DNA from: Liolophura sinensis
Taxonomy: Eukaryota > Mollusca > Polyplacophora > Chitonida > Chitonidae
Assembly: GCF_032854445.1 (NCBI RefSeq)
Contig: NC_088304.1
Span: 11,789,704 to 11,853,703 of the forward strand
Direction of reading: 5' to 3'
DNA length: 64,000 nucleotides
Shown here: positions 45,398-58,189 of the stretch, one piece after another
How positions within the stretch are numbered: position 1 is the first letter of the stretch
Layout of the letters: each line of letters begins with the position of its first letter
Translations under genes and position numbers: made by a program
Notes under the pieces: model-generated
What the model was told of the DNA's origin: nothing
What the model saw: the letters and a program-made list of their open reading frames with translations, nothing else
The model's database searches: none

Positions 45398-45405
45398 TGA
45401 CGTCA
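45398..45405. promoter_or_regulatory. Perfect CRE palindrome
   Basis: TGACGTCA in the receptor intron; one of six in this half of the window. Confidence 0.3.
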
Positions 45406-45717
45406 AATAAATTGTTATTGGCATCATTAAATTGTTTACCTAATTCTGCGATCTTAAAGTAGGGGCATCTAAGTAACTACCACCAAAGTATTTACTTAAA
45501 CAGATGGAATAAAATCCTAACTCATTTAAAGTGATAAAGGACCGGAATTTGCAAGTAGGGTGTGACCATTTGCCAGATATCATACTGTTCGTAGCTGCTC
45601 TAGATTTACTCTCCATGCTGTGACGTGTTATATCCCGTTCGCTCACTCTTTTTTACATCTTACGAAAAATACCGTCTTTTAATCTTAGTTTTCCACCATA
45701 GTTATTTACTCAGAGTA

Positions 45718-45850
45718 ATGTTTTACGCCGTATTCAACAATATTTCACTTATACGACGGCGGATAGCATTGCTTGGGGAGGAGTCAAAGCAGAGACCGGG
45801 GAAAACCCACGACCACACACATTTTGTTGGCAGACCTTCCCACTTACTGT
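45718..45850 (-). mobile_element. SINE-A 3' half, minus strand
   Basis: TTTTACGCCGTATTCAACAA to GTTGGCAGACCTTCCCACTT; no TAAA tail remains. Confidence 0.85.
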
Positions 45851-46297
45851 TATTTTCTTTTCTGAATGTAGCTCCATGCAGGGCCATCGTTGGCCAAGTG
45901 ATATAACGTGTTCCTTGGAGTAGGAATAAATTGTACATATATTGCCAGGGTGGTGAATTTGTATTCACTGAGCATTCTTGTGTAAATTTATTTCGTATAT
46001 AGGCTAATACGAAAACAACGTAACCCCAAAGTCAAGATAATTTCTTTTAGTTACTCTGCCTGTGGGCTAAGTTGTTCAGATGATCACCTAGTTTCTTGTT
46101 CGGCTTCTAGCGAAAAGAAGATTCTTTAAGATTCGGAACGGATTGAAAATCAATTAATCTATATGATCAAAGAAACCAAGATGAGAGGAAAATCTTGTTT
46201 TCTAATCTGTTTACTTATCCTTTGACCGTTGTGTAAGTGAACAATTCATGGATATACAGCGTAAAACTCCTAAGGTTACAAATAAATCATGTCTTCG

Positions 46298-46480
46298 GGG
46301 GGACATCCGTGTCTGAGGTGGTTAGTGTGCCTGCGTGACCCGGCGGCCTAGGAGCCTCTCGCCAATGCGCCCGCTGTGAGTTCAAGCCCAGTTCATGCTG
46401 GAATCCTCACCGGCCCACTTGGGACGGTCTCCTATCAACCTGCGGATGATCGGGGGTTTCCTCTGGGATCTGCTCAGTTT
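46298..46480 (+). mobile_element. SINE-A head and body, 3'-truncated
   Basis: GGGGACATCCGTGTCTGAGG, B-box-like GAGTTCAAGCCCAGTTCATG and ACCTGCGGATGATCGGGGGT, ending before the 3' domain. Confidence 0.85.
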
Positions 46481-47867
46481 AATCGTAGGCGTCATTTTGC
46501 CATTGCAGGCAGGGTGTCGTTGTTGACATGGCCGTATGATTCGTAGGCACTGGAACATGCTACAACTGTCTCCCTTCTGTTAAGCCATCAGCCCCATTTT
46601 CACTGTATGTTGGGCAAGAAAATTATATACTCCATAAGATCATCGGCTACTTGAAAGACCGATGTATATATATATAGATATACAAATATTAGCTCAGCCT
46701 GAAAAAACCTTGTGGCAGACTTATTTTAGAACTCCTTCCAGCAAAGCGTCCATTCAAGCGTGATTATGGAAACTTGGATGGACCAATTGTAAGTCATATA
46801 AACAAAATCGTGAAAATTAGATTCCTCATCTTTCCGTCCAATTTAATGCCATTGAGATTTAACTGGACATGTATTGTTCGTGAAAGTGATTAAAAACTAA
46901 GTAAAAATTTGTTGTTAAGAAACAACCCACATTTTTCACATTTTCCAAGTACTCGTGAATAATAGTACAGCTGAATATAGCAAAATAAGCAGTATTAGGC
47001 ATTTTAGGACGGATATATTCTACATGGTCGATATCATCGAGGAGAAAAAGCAGAAATTTGAAAGCTGGGTTTGTCTGACAATGAATACTTATACTTTTCC
47101 TGCCTCCATACCACTGGTCGTCATCGTATACGTGAAATGTTCATGAAAAATGGCGTAAAACACCAAAACAAAAATAAATGCACATATTATGCATTGTTGT
47201 AACTGATAATATAGCATTCACCTTGACGAGAAAAAATATCATTATTAGCCATAACAGCCGTCCATCGCCCATATTGCAGTTTACTCTTTTTCAAGAAAAG
47301 GACAAAATAAACTCTTTAAAATCTTGAGTTAGATAAGCCATCCATCTCTCAGGCATATTCCAGCTATAAAAAAAAAAACACTAGAATTGTGCCTAAAAAC
47401 CTTTTTGTGTGGATCTTTCTAGACAAACATAGAAGTCACTCGTGCATTCGTGGCATCTTCTGGGTGATGCTATCTTTCTAATCCTTGACATTCTATTAAG
47501 TCAAAAGATGAAAAGGCCTTAAGTTTATTGTTTTTGGAAATAGCAATACACCTGTCAGTACTGATTACTGCATACTCTTTACCTGTCATTGTTAGGTTAC
47601 AGAGGACAACCCAGGCAGACGCATAACCATAGTTCACCTTTGAAGTTTCTGCCTCTTTCATTTCCGGCCAATCAAGCTTGGCGGATGCCTTGTCTGTTTT
47701 ATGTTGTTAGGTACTTAATTCTTACATCGAGCTGATGAACAGCGTCCTGGCCGGTAAAGGCTAGATCTCTGAAGACAATATAATAGCTCCCAAGGAGCCG
47801 TTTTTATCTGCAACTAAAGGGTAGTTTTCAACGTTGGGAAACATACTCAGGTTTTCACGTGGTAAAT
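46481..47867. other. Intron sequence with one SINE-A tail remnant
   Basis: A decayed SINE-A 3' end is visible at about 47098-47175 (CGTCATCGTATACGTGAAAT ... GGCGTAAAACACCAAAAC). The rest is unassigned. Confidence 0.5.
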
Positions 47868-48150
47868 CCACGTGGTAAAGTGACCAGAACAAACTCCGAT
47901 ACACATAAACGTGGCTAAGTGACCAGAACAAACTCCGATGTACATAAACGTGGTAAAGTGACCAGAACAAACTCCGATACACATAAACGTGGTTAAGTGA
48001 CTGGAACAAACTCCAATATATATAAACATAGTAAGTGACAAGAACAAACTCCGATATAAACAAACGTGGTAAAATAACCGGAGCAAGCCATCGATATAGA
48101 TAAAACAAGAGCAAACTCCGATACATAAATGTGGTAAAGTGACTAGAACA
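47868..48150 (+). repeat. 39-bp tandem repeat, about seven copies
   Basis: Unit GTGGTAAAGTGACCAGAACA then AACTCCGATACACATAAAC, with the later copies more degraded. Minus-strand frames rich in Tyr, Val and Ser are repeat artefacts. Confidence 0.9.
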
Positions 48151-48642
48151 TTAATATTCATGAAAATATTATATTAATTAATTTTAAACCATAAGTTTGG
48201 AAATTTGGTATTTGCATTTATATTGTATAAGCATGTCTTCTCCACACACATTCGAAAAAGGAAATAGCAAGTGTAGGTAGGACGGAAACAGGACAAAGGA
48301 GTAAATCTACAATTCTTACAAATTCACCCAAAAAGAACCGGCGAAATGAATCAGCGAGAAACTTTGTTTTCTTCCTGTTCGATCAAATTGGTGTCGCGCG
48401 CTATTGAAAACGCAAATAGGACTGTGCAACTACCGTGCAGTACTTGCGTAAAACGTCACTACTTGTTCCGCACTGGTGTACACCAATGTTGTGATGTAAT
48501 CGGTCTGCTCGGTTACAATACAGGGATTGCATATAACGTCACTGCTTTCTGAGCACTCATACACAAGAAAGTATGACGAAATTATCCACAGAAATCTACG
48601 TTTGACGGAGTACAAAAGGCTGCATTTTTTTAACTGTATGCA

Positions 48643-48950
48643 TGCTTGGGTTTAAACGTGCTCCTTAAAAATTTTTAAGTCATATGACGACAAGGAGTCA
48701 TTAGGTATGTGTACATATGCTGTGTTTTCAGAGTGTTGCCGCCACAGAAGTATCATACTAAAGACACCAGACGATGATTCCTCACATAATACCGACACTG
48801 GACCAACCAGTCCTTGCTCTACCCCCTGAGCGCCAATCAAGGCAGCTACACGTACCATTTTTAAAAATATTTGGTATGAGCAGACCGGGGTTTGATCCCG
48901 GGTATCCTGACTTCGAGCTGGGCGCTCTAGCCATTAGGCCATCGAAGCGA
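48643..48950 (-). mobile_element. SINE-C, near full-length, minus strand
   Basis: 3' domain complement (CTTGGGTTTAAACGTGCTCC, AAGTCATATGACGACAAGGA) to head complement (GGGTTTGATCCCGGGTATCC, GCGCTCTAGCCATTAGGCCA). The minus-strand 3' end runs into an ATGCATAC tail. Confidence 0.88.
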
Positions 48951-50031
48951 TCTGTATTTCAATTAATTGCACTTAACGTAAAGTCATTAAATATCAGTCG
49001 ATGGCAACACAGAGACTAAGTAGACTGTGTTTATGCATTTTAATTGTAGATAATAATGATGCTGGGATATTGGAATGTAAGTTCCTGTCCTGTGAAGAGA
49101 GTCATAATTGTTACTGTAACGACATCAATCTTCGTACGAAACCGGTTGGTGGAAATAATTCAAGTGCCTATGTCCAAAGCTCTACGAATGTCTGGACTCC
49201 TTGTTTCTTGATTTAGTGTGTAAATTGTGTATTTTGCGTTAAACGACAAGAAAGAAAAGACAACAACATAAGAATTCAGGCTGACGCATTCGTCATTTTA
49301 CTGATAGAGAAGACAAGTAACTCTCTAAATGCACAATACTTTTTTGTCCTTTACATTCTGACTTCATTAATGTCTCATTTTTCGCCACAATGGACGCGCA
49401 GTGCTGGCGTAATTTACCACGTGGAGCGTTTCGAAAATTCGTGCGTATTTTCCAAACATTTATCGTTTCTTATTATCTTTGCTCTGACTCCCTTTTTTCT
49501 CCGCACAGTCGTATTGATCCTCCATCAGATATCAGCTTGAGTTGGCTGGCGTTCAATTTACTTATGATGCACGGGTTTTATCTACAAGTCGAGTAGTAAA
49601 TCAATGTCGCTAGACAGCCATTATTTTCCAATTTCTCTTGGGATTAAACCGGAGACGTTGGATGTAGGAAGATACTTTTAAAATGTGTACGAGCTATTCC
49701 AAGGCATTTACCGTGTTGTTTTCACACACATTCGAGCCTAGTGTCATCTTGCAACAAACTGCGGAGTTTATTCGGACTTACCCGGGTTATTTCCTGTTGT
49801 CAACCACAAACTAATTAGCACACTTTGGGTTCGGCTTTGGACACTGAGGTCAACTGCATGTACGAAAATTCTACCCTCGTAGCCAGTTTTCTCACCTGGA
49901 GACCTTCCTGTTGTAGGACAGGTAACAGCATTTTGCAAAAATTAACCCACATTGACTTTTAGGTGTCTTCACTGTTTAGCATTGCAAGTATTAGGTAGAA
50001 TGCTGCCAACAGAAATTGACTTAACTGGCTT

Positions 50032-50033
<2 letters not shown>
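48951..50033. other. Intron sequence, nothing recognised
   Basis: An exon-like pattern at 49051-49077 (ATTGTAG/ATAATAATG...GGAAT/GTAAGT) was tested as a missing receptor exon. Its length (27) and reading (an early TAA) do not fit. No other element is seen. Confidence 0.35.

Positions 50034-50096
<63 letters not shown>
50034..50096. repeat. (CT)n microsatellite
   Basis: About 31 uninterrupted CT dinucleotides. Confidence 0.98.
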
Positions 50097-50098
<2 letters not shown>

Positions 50099-50266
50099 TC
50101 GTGCTTAATGCATGGGGTTATTTATTAATTTGATTGGGACTTAAAGCCCTTGTCAGCAATAATTATCTTATAAGACTGTGATCGATTTGTGCAGAGTAGA
50201 CTTTGGCGAATATGTGACGAAATTTCCTTGAAAGATGACTCACTGTTTTCAACCACAGAGCTTGCC

Positions 50267-50450
50267 GTATTTATTTACTTATTTACTGATTTATTCATTT
50301 ATTTGATTGGTGTTTTACGCCGTACTCAAGAATATTTCACTTATACGACGGCGACCACATTATTGTGAGAGGAAACCAGGCAGAGGCCGGGTGAAACCCA
50401 CGACCAAGCTGCTGGCCTTCCTACGTACCGCCGGAGAGGAAGCTAGCAAT
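50267..50450 (-). mobile_element. SINE-A 3' two-thirds, minus strand
   Basis: ATTT-type tail, ATTTGATTGGTGTTTTACGC, body with an internal deletion near GACCAAGCTGCTGG, and CGCCGGAGAGGAAGCTAGCA. Confidence 0.85.
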
Positions 50451-50874
50451 ATTGGTGCAAAGTATGTGATCTCCGATGAACTTCGTGTAACACCATATAA
50501 ACTGTACCGACGACTGCTTAAACTACCTTCTTGTAATGTACGCTTGGAGCAATAGTAATAAACCTATTTTTAACGTTTTAAGCATTACCTTCACTCGGTA
50601 ATTAACCTGTGCCTCCTGGTTAACAAGAAAGGCATCGTGTCAACTGGACCACCATGTTTTTTTTTTCTATATTTGTGCTGCGTGGCAATAACATAAACCT
50701 CCCCCTTAATCACCTTGAGGTGGAAAGTTTCCTTCAGTTCTTTTAAATTTTAAATGACTCAAATGTTCCATCCATTTTTTTCTTTTTGGTGGTGTTAGTT
50801 AGGGTTAGGATAAGTAAATAAATCCCAAGCTCAGTCTTACATCGAGTATACACATCGTCCGAGAGAAATATAGA

Positions 50875-51116
50875 GTGAGTGAGTGCTTTGGTTACACGTC
50901 GTACTTATCAGTTTATCTAGCGCTGCTTCAGTGAGACACCTTACCGAAAGCAAGTAAATGGCCCTACTCAAGCCATTATACTGACACGGGTCAACCAGGC
51001 GTTGCACTATCCCCTTCACGCTGAACGCCAAGCGAGGAAGTGACAACTTCCTCTTTTAAGGTCTTATGTGTGACTCGACCAAGGATTGGATGTATCGCTC
51101 CCAAAGTGGGCGCTCC
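50875..51116 (-). mobile_element. SINE-B, minus strand, with perfect target-site duplication
   Basis: GTGAGTGAGTGCTTTGGTTA ... CCCTACTCAAGCCATTATAC ... AGGAAGTGACAACTTCCTCT ... CCCAAAGTGGGCGCTCC. The 13-base sequence AGAGAAATATAGA occurs immediately on both sides (50862-50874 and 51117-51129), the direct repeat left by retrotransposition. An internal deletion shortens the 3' domain, and the first part of the head is missing. Confidence 0.93.
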
Positions 51117-51589
51117 AGAGAAATATAGACATTTAACAAAGCATAATGCCCATTACACCTAGGATTTCGTCTTTTGTGCAAATCACAGCGTATGGTGTGT
51201 TGTCATACCTAACCAGTTAGCACAACACCAGCTTATATAGGCCTTGTTACATCCTTCTCTTTTCGCGATGACGGGTAATTGATGACTATTTGACATCAAT
51301 TATACAAAGCAATTGTGTTTGTTAGTTCCCGCGTTCATAGATGTGATAAGTGAGAACAACAGGTGTCGGTGCTGTTTCTCTTATTTACAGTGCTAAATGC
51401 ATTGAATTTTGCCTAATTCTTTGACGACTGTAATTTGTGACATCTGGAATTGGTTTTGCAAATCGTTCACGTGAAATTCAATCATGTTGATTAACGATTG
51501 GCATATGAGTATCTGTTTCGATGTCAAAATTTCCTATGGAGTATTATGGAAGTATATATATGCCCTGAAGATAGCAAAACCTTCCACCG

Positions 51590-51982
51590 TTTTATTGGCA
51601 TGTGGGATCAATCTTGTCTATGAACTTGGCGTCGCCTTTTTAGCATCTGCACTCCGCATGTAGTTTCAAACCTGTCATTCAATAAGGAAATGCCTTTTTT
51701 ACATCTACACCCCGCGGGTAGGATCAAACCTGTCATTCAACATGGCCGTCGCCTTTTTGGCATGTACATTCCGCAGGTAGAATTAAACCTGTCATGCGGG
51801 ATGGCCATCGCCTTATTAGCATGTACACTTTGCAGGTAGGGTCAAACCTGTCATTCAACATGGCTGTCGCCTTATTAGCATGTACACTCCACAGGTAGGA
51901 TCAAACCTGTCATTCAACATGGCCGTCTTCTTTTTAGCATGACACTCCGCAGATCAAGATCAACCGTGTCATTCAACATGGC
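51590..51982 (+). repeat. 59-bp tandem repeat, six to seven copies
   Basis: Unit GCATGTACACTCCGCAGGTA, GGATCAAACCTGTCATTCAA, CATGGCCGTCGCCTTTTTA. Copies differ by several substitutions. Confidence 0.9.
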
Positions 51983-53324
51983 CGGGTCTAGAAAGACATT
52001 TCTAATCGCTCAAAGGTTTATCGCACAACAATCCATCTCAATTAAAGACGTCGGATTCTGTAGCGCTTTTCAGGCCTACTACCCTGTAATTAATGGGTTT
52101 CTTGTTTGATTAGTCTGTTCTTTCATCAGTTAAGCACACTACATAGAGGCCAGCCATTATATCCATGGTAATATTTCAAAATATTTTAAAAGTGCAAGTC
52201 GAATATTTCATTTTTCCGGAAAGATTTAGCGCGAACTGACTATATTTACGAACCATTGCCAATCTTTAACCTGGGGCAGGAAACCGCATTAGCCGGCCAA
52301 GGACGTTTAGAGATTTCTTCATTCTGATTGTTCGTTTGGTCTTGGTGTGTAAATGTATCCAGTGGCTCTCAGAACAATTTGTCGTCCCCAAATATTATAG
52401 TGTACTGTGGAGCATCACAAAGTTCCTCAGTTATCCTTGATACTTCGTTTTCATATAAAACTGATGATCTTCAATTGAGTGAAAATTGATTAGGTATGGT
52501 GCTAACCAATAAAAAAACATGACCAAATACCATGTCATACTGACCATGGCGGCATGTCCTGGTGATGCACAGCGGTCAAAAAGTTTTCGTAATTGCACAC
52601 ACAATTAGTTACAATCCGTCTTGACAACGGGAAGTACTTCAGAGGTTTTAATCACCATTTATCTGGAAGTAAAAGGTTTCTTGTGATTAAAGCGCAATCA
52701 CAACTCTCTGTCAGCAACTTAAAGATTGACGTTGATTTTCGCCTGGAGCTTCTACCACAATGCTGGCCGCCGTGGTGTAAGAGCAGAAATTCTCGAGTGC
52801 GGCTTAAAAGTCTAAGTCTCAAATCCGTCAATGATTACACTCTTGACGTATGTAGAGGCCGAATTTTCTATTGAATATATTGTCCCTGAACTGAGTCATT
52901 CGTTTCACTCTCACACATTTCAAACTGACTAAACTAGCAATTTCAAGCAGATAAACCCGAGTATTCATCTAAAATCCATGCATAAAAATGTCCAGGTACA
53001 AATGGGCGGAAAATATACAACCAGAACTTAGAAAGCCAGAGCTGGTACCATCTGATCAGTCACTCATGTGTAAGAAACGATTTTTTTCAGTTTTAGACTG
53101 CAGTTCAACACCAGAAAAGATTTCTAAGCCTGATTGTCCAAAACACCTGTCCATCTCAGGTGATACTTAACCGGTCCTCTCATACTTTCCTGGTGCATGG
53201 GCCTATACGGACAAGTTTCCACTGAGACGCAGTATAAAAACTAGTTTGTGATAGATCTGGCATTTTTAGCGACATTTTAATCCAGTGTGCATTTCGTGCT
53301 TGGGATGTCAGTGTCTTCTCTATC
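51983..53324. other. Intron sequence with a decayed SINE-A tail
   Basis: About 52750-52815 resembles the SINE-A 3' end (CCACAATGCTGGCCGCCGTG ... GAGTGCGGCTTAAAAGTC). Otherwise nothing was recognised. Confidence 0.45.
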
Positions 53325-54540
53325 CTATAATCTCAACCCAACATGAGGTTTAATGAAACCTAAATCTCAACCCAACGAGATGATTGATGACACCTAAATC
53401 TCAACCCAACAAGATGATTGATGACACCTAAATCTCAACCCAACGAGAAGACTGATGACACCTAAATCTCAACCCAACAAGAAGACTGATGTCACCTAAA
53501 TCTCAACCCAACGAGAAGATTGATGACACCTAAATCTCAACCCAACAAGAAGATTGATTTTCACCTAAATCTCAACCCAACAAGAAGATTGATGTCACCT
53601 AAATCTCAACCCAACAAGAAGATTGATGTCACCTAAATCTCAACCCTACAAGAGGATTGATGACACCTAAATCTCAACCCAACGAGAAAACTGATGACAC
53701 CTAAATCTCAACCAAACAAGAAGATTGATGTCACCTAAATCTCAACCCAACGAGAAGACTGATGACCCCTAAATCTCAACCCAACAAGAAGATTGATGAC
53801 ACCTAAATCTCAACCCAACAAGACAAATGATGACACCTAAATCTCAACCCAACAAGAAGACTGATGACCCCTAAATCTCAACCCAACGAGAAGACTGATG
53901 ACACCTAAATCTCAACCAAACAAGAGGATTGATGTCACTTAAATCTCAACCCAACGAGAAGACTGATGACACCTAAATCTCAACCCAACAAGAAGACTGA
54001 TGACCCCTAAATCTCAACCCAACAAGAAGATTGATGGCACCTAAATCTCAACCCAACAAGAAGATTGATGTCACCTAAATCTCAACCCAACAAGAAGATT
54101 GATGACACCTAAATCTCAACCCAACGAGAAGACTGATGACACCTAAATCTCAACCAAACAAGAGGATTGATGTCACCTAAATCTCAACCCAACGAGAAGA
54201 CTGATGACACCTAAATCTCAACCCAACAAGAAGATTGATGTCACCTAAATCTCAACCCAACAAGAAGATTGATGACACCTAAATCTCAACCCAACAAGAA
54301 GATTGATGACACCTAAATCTCAACCCAACGAGAAGATTGATGACACCTAAATCTCAACCCAACAAGAGGATTGATGACACCTAAATCTCAACCCAACAAG
54401 ATGAATGATGACACCTAAATCTTAACCCAACAAGAGGACTGATGATGATAAATCTTTACCCAAAACTAAGACGTATGATACGTAAATATCAACCCATTAA
54501 AAAGACTGATGATACCTAAAACTCAATCCATGATGGTTTA
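53325..54540 (+). repeat. 34-bp minisatellite, about 33 copies
   Basis: Unit ACCTAAATCTCAACCCAACA then AGAAGATTGATGAC. The array is very regular from 53370 to 54420 and decays at the right edge. Sites alternate between a few variants (AACAAGAAG/AACGAGAAG, GATTG/GACTG, GACACC/GTCACC/GACCCC). Confidence 0.96.
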
Positions 54541-57500
54541 TGATATCCTAACCACAACCCCGCCAGACACCTGGCGATTCCTTGGGTACATTGAAGACGA
54601 TTGAATACGAAGACAATTTCAGTGCAGTACGGTGCTGGGTTTGTTATCAGTAACCCATACATGTGGAGATCTTTGACAAACTCGTCTTGCCTTGGTTTTG
54701 TTAATCCTTAAACTCAATCCCATAACAGGAGAAACGGAACATAAACTCAAATCCAACAAGAGGATTGGCTATAATACTACTCCAATCTCTATCTCATGTT
54801 GTGATTTTAAGAAAAATCTTTCAGTATGTCCTCAGGGAATTAAACGCGTGTTTTTTTATTCACCGGATCAGACGACTAGAGGCAGTTGATACCTAGTAAG
54901 ACATTTAATTCGATTTACGTTAGAGATGGGGTCTTCTTTGTTAACCATGGAGATGTTCCGTGGGTTGTAGTTTAGGAATTGCCTTTGCTTTACTTCCTCT
55001 TATCACAAATGATATTTCCTTCAAACCAGTCCTTCTGCTGATTTTTAAGTAGAGCCAGTATTTTTAGCTTTTCTAGGCATATTTAAAGGTAACTTTAGAC
55101 ATGCTTGGAATTTAGACTGAATTTACGGAAGAAGCTGATTTTCCTCATTGGGTTGTACACAATAGGAAAGTACATGATATTGTTTGCCTTCATAGCCTGA
55201 TACGACATTTTAAAAGCTGTCTACAAAGTTCTATTTAGAGAGTCTTCCAACTTCTATTCCCTTTGGAAGGAGCACAAACGACAGTCCATTTCTTCTTTCT
55301 GCGCATGACGTCAAGGGTTTCTGTAGGCCTTAGTGACAATGTAACTAGCGCCTTGTTAAATGTTAAATGTTTATGTTAAAATGTAAAATGTTAAAATTTG
55401 CTACTCTACATGAATAGTTAGAATAAAACTTAACTAAGATTAATTGCGGTAACATGTGACAATTTGACAATTATCATACTGACGTCGTTGCTATGGTTTT
55501 ACTCCTGACCTTTAGGTCAAGTATTACATTCTTATACAAGTCAGCAATGCCAGGTCATGTATGGTTTTACGAACATTTTGCACACAGCTTGCACGTATGA
55601 CTTCTTTATCTCAAGACCTAACTGACGCATTCCCATATCAAAATAAGTTTAGTACATCAAAGAAGGGTTGAGTGGTGAGATATGAGTATGGAAATATAAC
55701 GGTATCTCATGGAGACCAACGACTAATGTTCACAAAGCCTATAGTAAGGTGTCCCTGGACAGCCATCTAAAGTAGCTGCCCCATAAAGACAAGGTAGTGG
55801 TCTTATAAACAACGCAGCGTGATTCGCACCGATTTCTGATCTGTAATTTAAAGCCGGTAAATGAACCTATCCCTTCTCAGTGTGAAATACACTATCTGAT
55901 AGGTTACCCTGCTGGGTTTCATCTATTTTGACTTTCGCTCAACCTTTTTGCCACCACCCCAACCCTTTACATGTCTTAGTAGAGCTGTTTACTGGCTCTT
56001 ACTTATCCTTGACAGTATAATTCTCGGCTTGACCTATGGATCAATACGAATTGCCGTCACGCGAACGTCTAACACAGAAGCACACTAAGAGGTCTAGGTT
56101 TAGATTCGCAGACCGTATCTTTGCCCGGCAGCATAGAGCATACACCTTCACATGGACATATACCATCCATTCAATTGCCAGTTCCGGAAGGACCGGCCTT
56201 CCGACTCTCGCGTAACTTTACGTGAATTTCCGGCACTATAGATAAAACGCCTTATAGCAATATGGAAAATAAAAATCATTCTTTTTCTTTATTCTTGTAT
56301 ACCTTTGAACATATCTCTTTCTTTTCAAATATAAGGACAGAAGTAAGGACAAATGAAGAGACAGCAGTACATTCACTTAGCAACTTGGAAAACGTGGAAA
56401 ACGGTTTAATGGGAGCAACACGTAGTGGACTGGGGGTGGGGATGGTGGTTTTGAAATGTGTGTCAATGCTCAGTAGTGTCCCCGGTATTGTGTTAAGCAT
56501 AATACTTAACTCTGCATAAATTTATGCTCATTACCATTCATCATTTACATGTACTCATGAATAATCTTTGTGGGGGAAAAAAGCCATATGTCTGTTAGAA
56601 TTCATCCCGAAAAAGCATCCATATCCTTGCTGTTCATCTGAGGTTTCATTTTCTAGGTGTAAAATCCCAATTCACGCAATTTCACCGCATTTCACCAGTT
56701 ACGTGTTAACAGCTCAACGAATACAACTATATCAGCGAGGACAGGGTGGTAGTGGTAGGCAAATGGTCATACCTAATCGGTGAAATCCGGCCTTTGTCAG
56801 TTCATCCCAGTAAAGGTTTTATGGCTTATTGAATCTCCATGCAAATGCATCAATGCAGTCGTAGCAACATATGTACACTTCCCTTGGCACTATGGCTTAA
56901 GTTTCTATCTTTTATATACCACCCGTCTACCAAGGCATCCACAAAAGGTAAAAGGCAGCCAACAGGTAAAGGTATTCAAATAAGCATTCCTACCCAGAGG
57001 GGTATGAAGAATCACCTAATTTCATCTCGTCCGGTGTTGCGCCAATAAACGTCTTAATTTCCGTGCAATGGGAATCGGCTCCGTAACATATTTACGTTAT
57101 CAAATTGGTTTTACCAGACAATAAATATTACAACCTTAGATATTTGGGACGAAGGGTGGAAGCACACTTAATAAACAGCCATTGTCATATGTTTTTTCGA
57201 ACGTCCATGGAAACTCAAGAATTGTCAGGAATGGAATACGCCATGTTAGAGATATCGGAAACAAGATGCTTACCCCACGCTTCAACGGCTAAATACGAAA
57301 CATTGGATACAGATGCGTCAGATCACAGGAATAACTAGCCCCCGATTGGTTAAAATTCATAAACATGGCGACGCTTTCGAGTTTTTCATTGTGTTCTTTT
57401 TAACTTGTTTTGAACTGCGATATCACGGTTATGCATCATCACAAAATGGTAAAGTGGTACAATTTTTTTAAAACTTTATGCGTGATATTTTCTCTGTGCT

Positions 57501-57951
57501 TGTAAGTCTTTGGCCTAGTGTTGTCTATCTTTTAACTTTTCCAACCAACCAGATGGACTGTAAATAGTAGCTTCTTCAGATCTAGTAACAGGCAGATTAT
57601 CTTTAGGATCGTCTGTTAGACCAGACTTCAATGATATTACATATGAATTCTTGGGTACTATCTAACATTCACCCAAGGTCACGAATGTAAACCTACTCGC
57701 TGTAACGGATAGTCACGTACATGTACATGTGACAATTATCGACCATATTGGACGCTCCGGGTCAATAATCGCATTGCCATTCAGGAAATTAGGATTTACT
57801 TGGAATGCAACATACCTAAGGACCCTACATATGACGTGTATAAATCTCGCTTTGTAGAATTTCATAGATCATGTGTTACGTGACTATTTCTGTCAACGCT
57901 ATTGTTATTACGGCAAACACTGGTGTGTCCGTCAAACGCCTTCACTCTAAG
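54541..57951. other. Receptor intron, no gene recognised
   Basis: Contains one more stray copy of the minisatellite motif near 54744 (AAACTCAAATCCAACAAGAG), a family D piece near 55440-55560 and a CRE at 55306-55313. Several frames of 60-85 codons (56262-56519, 56568-56783, 57105-57338) show no domain and do not fit the receptor. Confidence 0.35.
55306..55313. promoter_or_regulatory. Perfect CRE palindrome
   Basis: TGACGTCA in the receptor intron, the most distal of the six. Confidence 0.3.
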
Positions 57952-58081
57952 CACAGGCGCCTTCCCTTGTAGCATGTATCCTGGCTGTAATATACACGTC
58001 GTTTTGTTGTCAAAAAAACTTCGTCCAGTAGTGTACTGCTACAACAGGGAAGACGTCATATAACAAGGGCAGGCGCCTGTG
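57952..58081. mobile_element. 130-bp MITE with 7-bp target-site duplication
   Basis: The left end CACAGGCGCCTTCCCTTGT and the right end ACAAGGGCAGGCGCCTGTG are inverted repeats of about 19 bp with one mismatch. CTCTAAG directly flanks both ends, a 7-bp duplication. There is no coding room. The superfamily is uncertain: a 7-bp duplication is not the usual 8 of hAT or the TA of mariner. Confidence 0.8.
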
Positions 58082-58189
58082 CTCTAAGTTTCGTGTTCTT
58101 TACAACTAGTATAGATATCTTGTAAGTATATATGGACACAGTGTCCAGAATTTTTGGCAGTCAGCCGAGTCTAATTTCACTTAATCCGT

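Noticed and set aside
47761-48161. Minus-strand frames of 104-121 codons with repeated Val-Tyr-Ser blocks
   Set aside because: Translation of the 39-bp tandem repeat.
49051-49077. 27-bp exon-like segment with good acceptor and donor
   Set aside because: Its length is a multiple of three, which does not repair the receptor's phase gap, and the needed frame contains TAA.
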